Positions 57,672-64,000 of a stretch of 64,000 nucleotides of DNA are shown here, piece after piece. This stretch comes from Clostridium sulfidigenes (GTDB lineage: Bacteria > Bacillota > Clostridia > Clostridiales > Clostridiaceae): contig NZ_JPMD01000027.1 in the NCBI RefSeq assembly GCF_000732635.1, forward strand, positions 1 through 64,000, given 5' to 3'. Position numbers and translations under genes: made by a program. Within the stretch, counting starts at the first letter, position 1. Each line of letters opens with the position of its first letter. The notes beneath the pieces are model-generated. The model was not told where the DNA came from, made no database searches, and worked only from the letters and a program-made list of their open reading frames with translations.

Positions 57672-57734
57672 GTATAGTATGCTTTACAATTTAAGTATAG
57701 TACACTTTACATTTCATGTCAAGCTTACTATACA
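57672..57734 (-). promoter_or_regulatory. Promoter and operator repeats of the XRE gene pair
   Basis: On the minus strand TTGACA (57717-57722) and TATACT (57694-57699) are 17 bp apart. Three related sites overlie this promoter: GTATAGTATGCTTTACA (57672-57688), GTATAGTACACTTTACA (57695-57711) and an inverted copy at 57722-57734 (AGCTTACTATACA). The first two are spaced 23 bp, about two DNA turns. Confidence 0.65.
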
Positions 57735-58012
57735 TTTTTATATTATTTATTTTAAATTTTAAATGTGAAAAACCTTGAAAGCCGCATGGGGAGAACAACT
57801 AGTTAACTAGTTATATAGTTTTATAGGTAAATAGATTTATAGTTTCATAGTTAAATATTTATATATAAAAAATTTTAGCTATGTTCATATATAAATATTT
57901 GTATAATTCACATTAGAATTAAATAAAATAATATCAAATTGAATAATATTATAATAAAAATATGCATATATATGGGTGAGTTTCATTTAATATACACTAT
58001 TAATAAATACCA
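57735..58012. other. AT-rich intergenic region upstream of the glmS promoter
   Basis: Contains no credible gene on either strand. A perfect 16-bp palindrome (AACTAGTTAACTAGTT) lies at 57797-57812, near a short GC-richer stretch (GCCGCATGGGG), and there are AT-rich near-repeats of TAGTTATATAG type. No family is recognised. Confidence 0.5.
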
Positions 58013-58041
58013 TTGACCAAAATGTATTAAATGAATATAAT
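58013..58041 (+). promoter_or_regulatory. Promoter of glmS
   Basis: TTGACC (58013-58018) and TATAAT (58036-58041) are 17 bp apart. TTCATTTAATATACA (57982-57996) and TGTATTAAATGAA (58023-58035) are imperfectly complementary and bracket the -35 box. Transcript start near 58048 gives a leader of over 500 nt containing the ribozyme. Confidence 0.65.
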
Positions 58042-58257
58042 ATAATGAGGTTAATGGGTTTTAGATTTTGGATAAATAAATATTAAAATTTCATTTAAAT
58101 ATTTAATTTTAATATTAAGTTCACAAACTTTATTATTATTTATATCGTATATGTGGAGTATGAGTATAGGAGAGTATAAAATGTGGACATCATAACTCTT
58201 TTAAAATACACTTTAAAAACCAAGTGTTGGAAAGGAGGAAATAGTCTAACCACATAA

Positions 58258-58475
58258 CTAAGCGCCAGGACTTAAGTGAAAAGGAAGCTCCTTTTCATTG
58301 CATTCAAATGAGTAAGTTCCACTAGCCAAATCATAGATTTGGAGTGTCACTTAAGTTGACGAGGATGGGGAGTATCGAATCTTCGGCGGGTGCCCCACGG
58401 TATCGCACTACCGTTAACGATTGATAAAGACAGGAAGTGATTCCTGTTACAAAGCAATCCGGTGTAAAACCTTAA
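58258..58475 (+). ncRNA. glmS_ribozyme: glmS ribozyme (GlcN6P-sensing self-cleaving riboswitch)
   Basis: The sequence AAGCGCCAGGACTTAAGTG at 58260-58278 carries the cleavage site between A58261 and G58262 of the AGCGCCAG motif. The conserved core follows: GACGAGG near 58358, GGGGAGTATCGAATCTTCGG (58367-58386) and GGGTGCCCC, then P3/P4 hairpins (ACGGTATCGCACTACCGTT and ACAGGAAGTGATTCCTGT). Glucosamine-6-phosphate activates cleavage and so shuts down the downstream gene. It lies about 120 nt upstream of glmS, as in Bacillus and other clostridia. Confidence 0.95.
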
Positions 58476-58592
58476 CTAAATGTGGATAAGTTGATAAGTA
58501 TTTTTAAAATCATACTAAATCAAAGGTTTTTATTATTCATATAGAGTTAAATCTAATTTGAAATAGAAGACATTTAGGAGGAAGAATTTTTT

Positions 58593-60419
58593 ATGTGCGG
58601 AATAGTAGGTTATTTTGGAAAAAGAGAAGCAGCACCATTGCTTATTGAAGGATTAAGTAAACTGGAGTATAGAGGATATGACTCAGCTGGAGTATCTATA
58701 CTAAATGAGAAGGGTATTGATCTTACAAAATGCAAAGGTAGACTTGCAAATTTAGAAGAAAAGTTAGAAGAAGATCCAATAAAAGGACATATAGGTATAG
58801 GACACACTAGATGGGCTACTCATGGTAAGCCATCAGATTTAAATTCACACCCTCATACTAATGGGGATGGAACTATATCTGTAGTTCACAATGGTATTAT
58901 AGAAAACTATATGGAACTTAGAGAATGGCTTATGGAAAAAGGCTATGAGTTTAAGTCAGAAACAGATACAGAGGTTATTCCAAACCTTGTGGATTTCTAC
59001 TATAAAGGGGACTTGCTAAAGGCAGTAATGGAAGTTACTAAAAAGCTAGAAGGAAGCTATGCTATAGGAGTTATAGCCGCTAATGAGCCTGATAAACTAG
59101 TAGCTGTAAGAAATGAAAGCCCATTAATAGTTGGTCTTGGAGAAGATGAAAACTTCATTGCTTCAGACATACCAGCTGTATTAAATCAAACAAGAAAAGT
59201 TTATCTTTTAGAAGATAAAGAATTTGTTGTTATGACTAAAGATGGAATAAAAATATATGACCAAAATGAAAAAGAAGTTAAGAAAGAAGTATTTAATGTA
59301 ACTTGGGATGCTGATGCTGCTGAAAAAGGTGGATATGATCACTTCATGATGAAGGAAATCCATGAGCAACCAAAGGCTATAAGAGATACTATGGCTTCAA
59401 GAATTATTCCTGGTCAACCAATAAGAATCGATGATATAACTATTACAAAAGAACAAGTAGAAAAATTAAACAAGGTATATATAGTAGCATGTGGAACTGC
59501 ATACCATGCTGGATTAGTAGGAAAAAATATTATTGAAAAACTTGCTAGAATACAAGTTGAAGTAGATATAGCATCTGAGTTTAAATATAGAGATCCAATA
59601 ATAGACGAAAACACTCTTATGATAGTTGTTAGCCAATCTGGAGAAACAGCAGACACTATGTCAGCTTTAAGACTTGCTAAGAAAAAGGGTGCTAGAGTAA
59701 TAGCTGTTACTAATGTAGTTGGAAGCTCAGCTTCAAGAGAAGCCGATGATATACTATATACTTGGGCAGGTCCAGAAATAGCAGTTGCATCAACAAAGGC
59801 TTATGTAACTCAATTAATAGCTATGTACACAATTGCTCTATTCTTTGCAGAGCAAAAGGGTACAGTAGCTCAAGATAAGATAGAAGCTATTAAAACAGAA
59901 ATGTTAGCTCTTCCAGAAAAAGCAGAAGCAGCACTTAAGTGTGATGATGCAGTTAAGGCTCTAGCAGCTAAAACTTGCTGTGAAAATAACATGTTCTTCT
60001 TAGGAAGAGGCCTTGACCATGCTGTAGCAATGGAAGGATCTTTAAAATTAAAAGAGATATCTTATATTCATTCAGAAGCTTATGCTTCAGGAGAATTAAA
60101 ACATGGTCCAATAGCTTTAATTGAAGAAGGAACAGTAGTAGTGACTATGGCAACTCAAGAAGACTTATTTGATAAGACTGTAAGTAATATGAAAGAAGTT
60201 ATTGCAAGAGGAGCTAGAGTGTTTGCAGTGGCTCAAGAAGGTCACACAGATATAGAAAAATCTGTAGAATCAGCAATCTACATTCCAAAAGTAATGGACT
60301 TATTAGCTCCAGTTATAGCTATAATTCCAATGCAACTATTCTCTTACTACATGTCCATGGAAAAAGGTTGCGATGTAGATAAGCCAAGAAACCTTGCAAA
60401 ATCAGTTACTGTAGAATAG
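58593..60419 (+). CDS. glmS: Glutamine-fructose-6-phosphate transaminase (glucosamine synthase)
   Basis: 608 residues. The N-terminal glutaminase domain starts MCGIVGYFGKR with Cys2 as nucleophile and includes GHTRWATHGKPSDLNSHPHT. Two SIS isomerase domains follow (YIVACGTAYHAGLVGKN, VVSQSGETADTMSALR and GSLKLKEISYIHSEAYASGE). Makes GlcN6P for the cell wall, and product feedback occurs through the upstream ribozyme. Not to be confused with the mutase subunit glmS at 24883. Confidence 0.98.
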   Translation: MCGIVGYFGKREAAPLLIEGLSKLEYRGYDSAGVSILNEKGIDLTKCKGRLANLEEKLEEDPIKGHIGIGHTRWATHGKPSDLNSHPHTNGDGTISVVHNGIIENYMELREWLMEKGYEFKSETDTEVIPNLVDFYYKGDLLKAVMEVTKKLEGSYAIGVIAANEPDKLVAVRNESPLIVGLGEDENFIASDIPAVLNQTRKVYLLEDKEFVVMTKDGIKIYDQNEKEVKKEVFNVTWDADAAEKGGYDHFMMKEIHEQPKAIRDTMASRIIPGQPIRIDDITITKEQVEKLNKVYIVACGTAYHAGLVGKNIIEKLARIQVEVDIASEFKYRDPIIDENTLMIVVSQSGETADTMSALRLAKKKGARVIAVTNVVGSSASREADDILYTWAGPEIAVASTKAYVTQLIAMYTIALFFAEQKGTVAQDKIEAIKTEMLALPEKAEAALKCDDAVKALAAKTCCENNMFFLGRGLDHAVAMEGSLKLKEISYIHSEAYASGELKHGPIALIEEGTVVVTMATQEDLFDKTVSNMKEVIARGARVFAVAQEGHTDIEKSVESAIYIPKVMDLLAPVIAIIPMQLFSYYMSMEKGCDVDKPRNLAKSVTVE

Positions 60420-60512
60420 TAGAAGCGTGATGTAAAAATATTTAATTTTAAGATAAATATTGATTATTTGTAATAAGATTGAATTAAAAATTCATAAAGT
60501 ATAAAAGCATAT

Positions 60513-60553
60513 AAGACTAGACATTTTAAAATAAAAATGTCTAGTCTTTTTTG
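60513..60553 (+). terminator. Terminator after glmS
   Basis: AAGACTAGACATTTT and AAAATGTCTAGTCTT form a 15-bp stem with a 6-nt loop, followed by TTTTG. Confidence 0.9.
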
Positions 60554-60685
60554 AAGGTAAAAAGTAGTATCTAAAAGAAAAAGACAAAGCAATATAGAAG
60601 CTAGATTAATTTCATTTTCAAAATAAATTTACTTACATGTTTACAATTATAGAAGTTACCATCATAAAGGAGGGTGAGTATTAAT

Positions 60686-61228
60686 TTGAAAGAATTATTA
60701 ACTAAATTATTAGAAAATACTTTTATCCCTATAATAGATATGCTTACTAAATTACCAGATGCAGCAGGGGCTTATCTAATATGTGCAAAAAATATTGATG
60801 TTTTACCAGCAAGAATGAAGGAGTTAGAATATTCATATGTTAATGGATTGCCAGTTATTTATTTAGGAATCGCTGGTAGACCAACTTCAAAAGTAAAAAG
60901 TATAAGAAAGTGGGATTATAGAAATCACTTTAATGGAAAAGCTAGAAGCTCTACATTACGGAAAAGCTTGGGGGTGTTGTTTGGTTTTGAAAAAGAATAT
61001 GAGAGTGAAACAAATAATTTAAAGTATAAGTTTATTTATGAACACGAGGAAAAGTTATCAAAGTGGATGAAAGATAACTTGATAATGTATTTTGTTACAA
61101 TTGATAACCCTATGGAGTTTGAAATATATTTGATTAACACTTATGAACCACCTTTAAATTTAAAAGATAATAAGAGTGAAAAGAATAGGGTTTTCAGGGA
61201 AGAATTATCTAAGTTACGAACAAGATAA
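60686..61228 (+). CDS. GIY-YIG nuclease-like protein
   Basis: 180 residues from TTG 60686, using AAGGAGGG at 60667-60674; the upstream in-frame GTG at 60674 overlaps that site. A GIY-YIG-like core is suggested by AGAYLICAK, then VIYLGIAGRPTS, RKWDYRNHFNGKARSSTLRK and LINTYEPPLN (a terminal Asn-like residue). The N-terminus (KELLTKLLENTFIPIIDML) is helical. Its role is unknown; related small GIY-YIG proteins occur in mobile or defence regions. Alternatively, it could be a degenerate endonuclease. Confidence 0.55.
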   Translation: MKELLTKLLENTFIPIIDMLTKLPDAAGAYLICAKNIDVLPARMKELEYSYVNGLPVIYLGIAGRPTSKVKSIRKWDYRNHFNGKARSSTLRKSLGVLFGFEKEYESETNNLKYKFIYEHEEKLSKWMKDNLIMYFVTIDNPMEFEIYLINTYEPPLNLKDNKSEKNRVFREELSKLRTR

Positions 61229-61394
61229 TAATACCTATTTTTTAATAATTATGTTTAATTTAAGTTTCCTATTATGGATATACCCACTAGGCTAAAAGTT
61301 TGACCTTGGAGGATGAAGGATAAAGGTTATGTGTAATTCTAAGTCTGCTATTGGATAAAAAGCTTGGAAGAAACTTACTCATAAGACAACATAT
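61229..61394. other. Region without a recognisable gene
   Basis: Several short stop-interrupted frames only. The local composition is less AT-rich than other gaps, which suggests decayed coding sequence rather than a regulatory spacer. It leads into the ABC-like fragment at 61395. Confidence 0.35.
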
Positions 61395-61586
61395 GTGGAT
61401 GGTAGAATCATGGAAAGCATAACACAGAATAATTTACTATGGATTTTTATTGGTTCAATTTCATTTTACAACAGGACCAAAAATAAAAACCATTATTTCA
61501 TTATAATTGTAACTCATGATGATAACATCAAAACTTATAGTGATGAAGTTATTGACATCGCTAAAGAAATTAAAGTGACAGATTAA
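61395..61586 (+). pseudogene. Possible remnant of an ABC transporter ATPase C-terminus
   Basis: A 63-codon frame ends with IIIVTHDDNIKTYSDEVIDI, which resembles the switch-histidine segment and tail of MacB/LolD-type ATPases (for example ILVTHD...ADRVI). No Walker motifs precede it and no clear ribosome binding site is present. The likely history is deletion of the rest of an ABC gene. The first 30 residues do not show homology. Confidence 0.4.
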
Positions 61587-61647
61587 GAGATTTAATCGAG
61601 AGATATGTTTTGTATAATTTAAGTAAGGAAGTAGGTGAACTTATATA

Positions 61648-62151
61648 ATGAAACTGATAATTAGATTTATGTTTGAATTTTTAATATTAATATTTGTACT
61701 GTGGATTATTAATATATTTTCCATTTTTGTACACGAAATTGGTCATGCTAGTGGATATATGATTGCAACAAAAGACAATAATTGGAATATAGAAATTGGA
61801 AAGGGTAGAATGGTATATAAAACAAAGAGATTTAATATTTACTTTATACCTATTTCTGGATATTTTTCACCTATTAATATGGAGAAATCAATATCAAAAA
61901 CTAAAATAATTGCTATCTTAATTGGAGGACCCTTAGCATCTCTTCTTTTATTAATATTACTACTTTTAGTGAGAAAGAATATTAATTCCTTAGTACCAGT
62001 TATTGTGAGTTTGAAAACTTCAGTTTTCCTAACAAACTATTCCATAATTTTCAATCTAAATATGTTTATTGCATCAGCGTTACCATACAAACCTAGACCT
62101 AATGGCTATGTAAGTGATGGATGGAAAATACTGAGATTATTTAAAAAATAA
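61648..62151 (+). CDS. M50-like membrane metalloprotease
   Basis: 167 residues. An N-terminal membrane helix (FEFLILIFVLWIINIFSIFV) runs directly into VHEIGHASGYMIA, which holds the HExxH zinc-binding motif of intramembrane proteases (M50 group). Two further membrane segments follow (IIAILIGGPLASLLLLILLL and a later one) and a C-terminal ASALPYKPRPNGYVSDGWKI, in which NGYVSDGW resembles the NxxPxxxSDG third metal-ligand region. Much shorter than SpoIVFB or RseP. Substrate unknown. AGGTGAAC lies before the ATG. Confidence 0.65.
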   Translation: MKLIIRFMFEFLILIFVLWIINIFSIFVHEIGHASGYMIATKDNNWNIEIGKGRMVYKTKRFNIYFIPISGYFSPINMEKSISKTKIIAILIGGPLASLLLLILLLLVRKNINSLVPVIVSLKTSVFLTNYSIIFNLNMFIASALPYKPRPNGYVSDGWKILRLFKK

Positions 62152-62300
62152 ATAAGAATAACTAATAAGTGTTTAATTTAAAATAAAAGTGTAACGAAAT
62201 GCAACCGAGAAGTGAAACACTAAAATATGAAAATTAAGTTAGGAATAATCTTATAAGGACTTGTTAAATATAGCTTCAAATTAAGGTAGTGTAATAAAGC
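62152..62300. other. Short intergenic stretch before the putative peptide
   Basis: AT-rich with an AGTGTTT/AAACACT inverted pair (about 62168 and 62212) enclosing a less AT-rich segment (GCAACCGAGAAGTG). No gene, promoter or known RNA is identified. Confidence 0.35.
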
Positions 62301-62399
62301 ATGGATTTTATGGGAGTGTTTAATGATGTATATGAACCTATATTTAATCAGTGTAAATATATTCAAGATTATTTAAAAGCTAATAGGTATATAAGCTAA
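62301..62399 (+). CDS. Possible 32-residue peptide
   Basis: ATG 62301 opens a frame reading MDFMGVFNDVYEPIFNQCKY and ending ANRYIS. The stop codon falls within the 5' arm of a clear terminator (62391-62424), an arrangement often seen for genuine small genes. The ribosome binding site is poor (AAGGTAG, 12 bp upstream). It could also be the remnant of a larger gene. No family recognised. Confidence 0.3.
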   Translation: MDFMGVFNDVYEPIFNQCKYIQDYLKANRYIS

Positions 62400-62431
62400 G
62401 AACAGTAAGGTGTTCTTAGCTTATATTATTT
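62391..62431 (+). terminator. Terminator upstream of the cupin gene
   Basis: ATAAGCTAAGAACA (62391-62404) and TGTTCTTAGCTTAT (62411-62424) form a perfect 14-bp stem with a 6-nt loop followed by ATTATTTT. Confidence 0.8.
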
Positions 62432-62545
62432 TATAACTTATTATATTTTAAAAATATAGTTAATAATAATATGAAAATTACATAATACTAAGAGTGTAAG
62501 AATTATATTATATAATACTAACCAAAGATGAAGGAGAATTAAATT

Positions 62546-62887
62546 ATGAAAATAGAAAAAATATCTGACAAAATAATGTACAATGATGAATCCTTAACTA
62601 AGAAAATAATTTATAAAGAAGATAAGATATTGAATTTTGTTTTAAATTTTAGACCAGGGCAAGGAGTGCCACCACATAATCATGAGCAAAGTGATTTACT
62701 TATTCATGTACTTTGCGGAGATGGTGAAATGACTGTAGATGGAAATTTAAATAAAATAACACAAGGAGATGTAATTCATTGTAAAGGAGTAGAAGTGTTT
62801 AGTATAAAAAATACTGGAAATGATGATATGTCATTATTTGTAGTATTAGCTCCAAACCCATCAGCAGTATATTCAATAGGAATATAA
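62546..62887 (+). CDS. Cupin-domain protein
   Basis: 113 residues, a single small cupin barrel. The first metal motif is visible as PPHNHEQSDLLIHVLCGDGE with two histidines and a glutamate/glutamine in place, and the second as QGDVIHCKGVEVFSIKNTG (one histidine). Many such proteins bind a small ligand or metal. It lies 17 bp before a flavoprotein gene and could be its partner. AAGGAGAAT is upstream. Confidence 0.8.
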   Translation: MKIEKISDKIMYNDESLTKKIIYKEDKILNFVLNFRPGQGVPPHNHEQSDLLIHVLCGDGEMTVDGNLNKITQGDVIHCKGVEVFSIKNTGNDDMSLFVVLAPNPSAVYSIGI

Positions 62888-62904
62888 AAGGGTGGTGGAA
62901 GAAT

Positions 62905-64000
62905 ATGACAAATAGGATTATTATAATCGGAAATGGAATAGCAGGAATTACTGCAGTGAAAGCCATAAGAGAAGTAGATAAAGAGTCAGAAGTATTTATA
63001 TTTGGAGAGGAGAAATTTTACCCATATAACAGAATAAAATTATCTAAGAATCTATTTGATGAACTCTCTGAAGATAATACTCTTCTTCTAAAGAAATCAT
63101 GGTATGAAGAAAATAAGGTTAATATTTACGTAAGCAAAAAAGTAACAAAGATTAATATTGAAAATAAAGAAGTAGTTTTATGTGATAAAAGTATACTTAA
63201 GTATGACAAACTTTTATTAGCAAATGGAGCAAGAAATAATAAACCTCCAGTTGAAGGAATAGAAAAAGCCGGTGTCTTTAACTTAAGAACGTTACAGGAT
63301 GCATGGGATATTAAAAGTAAAATAAAAAAAGGTGAAAGTGTTATAAACATCGGTGGAGGAATACAAGGATTAGAAACTGCTTGGAATTTGAATCAGCATG
63401 GAATCAATGTTTCTATTGTTGAGATTCAATCTAGACTAATGCCAAATCAATTAGATGAAAAGGCATCTAAAATACTTCAGGATTCAGTAGAAAAGTTTGG
63501 TATTAATATATACTTAAATACGAGAGTTAATAAAATAGCAGGAAATAATGAGGTTGAAGGTGTTGTAACAAGTTCAGATGAATTTATACATTGTAATAAG
63601 GTTATATATTCTGCTGGAATAAAGCCTAACATAGAAATGTTTGAAGATACGCCTATTAAGTGTGAAAAAGGAATTGTTATAAATGAAAAGATGGAAACTA
63701 ATATAGCAGATATATATGCAGCAGGTGACGTTGCTGAACTTGATAACTTTGTTCCAGGACTATGGAATATATCAATAGGCCAGGGCAAAGTTGCAGGATA
63801 TAATATGGTGGGAAAAGATAGTACTTATAAGCATATTGTTCCTGTTACTACTTTAAATGCTTTTAAACTATCCTTATTTTCTATGGGGTGTGTAGATGAA
63901 AATAATGCAACTAATGTTCTTGTAGAGGATAATGATGAAGGTCAATATATGAAGGTGTTTGTAAGAGATAGAAAAATAGTAGGGGCTATTGTAATTGGAG
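62905..64000 (+). CDS. NAD(P)H:rubredoxin oxidoreductase-like FAD protein, cut by window end
   Basis: An open frame of 365 codons from ATG 62905 (GGTGGTGGAAG upstream) that leaves the window without a stop. The FAD motif is RIIIIGNGIAGITAVKAIRE, an FYPYNRIKLSK segment follows, the NAD motif is VINIGGGIQGLETAWNLNQH, and IYAAGDVAELDNFVPGLWNI binds the flavin. The size and order resemble clostridial NADH:rubredoxin oxidoreductases (about 380 residues), so only a short end is missing. It may supply electrons for oxygen or peroxide detoxification through rubredoxin. Confidence 0.85.
   Translation, partial: MTNRIIIIGNGIAGITAVKAIREVDKESEVFIFGEEKFYPYNRIKLSKNLFDELSEDNTLLLKKSWYEENKVNIYVSKKVTKINIENKEVVLCDKSILKYDKLLLANGARNNKPPVEGIEKAGVFNLRTLQDAWDIKSKIKKGESVINIGGGIQGLETAWNLNQHGINVSIVEIQSRLMPNQLDEKASKILQDSVEKFGINIYLNTRVNKIAGNNEVEGVVTSSDEFIHCNKVIYSAGIKPNIEMFEDTPIKCEKGIVINEKMETNIADIYAAGDVAELDNFVPGLWNISIGQGKVAGYNMVGKDSTYKHIVPVTTLNAFKLSLFSMGCVDENNATNVLVEDNDEGQYMKVFVRDRKIVGAIVIG

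Overview
The window is AT-rich, gene-dense and almost entirely plus-strand. Start-codon use (several GTG and TTG starts), strong AGGAGG-type ribosome binding sites and gene content point to a low-GC Clostridium. The complete methylaspartate glutamate-fermentation gene set suggests a relative of C. tetanomorphum, C. cochlearium or C. tetani. That placement is inference; the species cannot be named from the sequence alone.

Layout. (1) 1-16519: the end of tuf, a terminator, a strong promoter with a long structured leader, then the S10-spc-alpha ribosomal superoperon (rpsJ to rplQ) with secY, adk, map, a KOW protein, infA, rpmJ and rpoA embedded. (2) 16611-20964: ECF transporter core (ecfA1, ecfA2, ecfT), truA, then rplM-rpsI with their own promoter and an L13-type leader. 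(3) 21265-23752: a Na/phosphate symporter with Pho-box-like repeats upstream, and a CwlD-like spore cortex amidase. (4) 23894-33861: a GntR regulator and the full methylaspartate pathway: glutamate mutase S/L/E, methylaspartate ammonia-lyase, mesaconase (two subunits) and citramalate lyase (citD/E/F). Together these convert glutamate to acetate and pyruvate. (5) 34024-40455: a chemoreceptor, a small membrane ORF broken by TGA, an ECF sigma/anti-sigma pair, a TPR membrane protein, and on the minus strand an unrecognised membrane-anchored protein with a 35-residue peptide behind it. (6) 40644-44291: cdaA-cdaR (c-di-AMP synthesis) and a FAD protein. (7) 44694-51253: butyrate kinase, phosphate butyryltransferase, butyrate kinase, a P-loop ATPase and a four-subunit 2-oxoacid:ferredoxin oxidoreductase. 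(8) 51553-55317: two bactofilin-like proteins around a MerR-like DUF4004 protein (compare B. subtilis yhbE/yhbD/yhbF), then an MFS exporter. (9) 55536-60419: glmM, a small XRE regulator with a membrane partner, and glmS behind a glmS ribozyme. (10) 60686-64000: a patchy accessory tail with a GIY-YIG-like protein, a possible ABC ATPase remnant, an M50-like metalloprotease, a possible 32-residue peptide, a cupin and a truncated NADH:rubredoxin-type oxidoreductase.

How the genes work together. Pyruvate from the methylaspartate pathway would feed acetyl-CoA and butyryl-CoA formation, and ptb/buk gain ATP from acyl-CoA. The adjacent oxidoreductase would make acyl-CoA from 2-oxoacids. cdaA, glmM and glmS link c-di-AMP signalling to cell-wall precursor supply. 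I found no single spectacular new system. The most promising uncharacterised items are the S10-operon leader RNA, the bactofilin/DUF4004 module with a MerR-style promoter, the kor control region, the structured element at 44385-44640, and several tiny unlisted ORFs.
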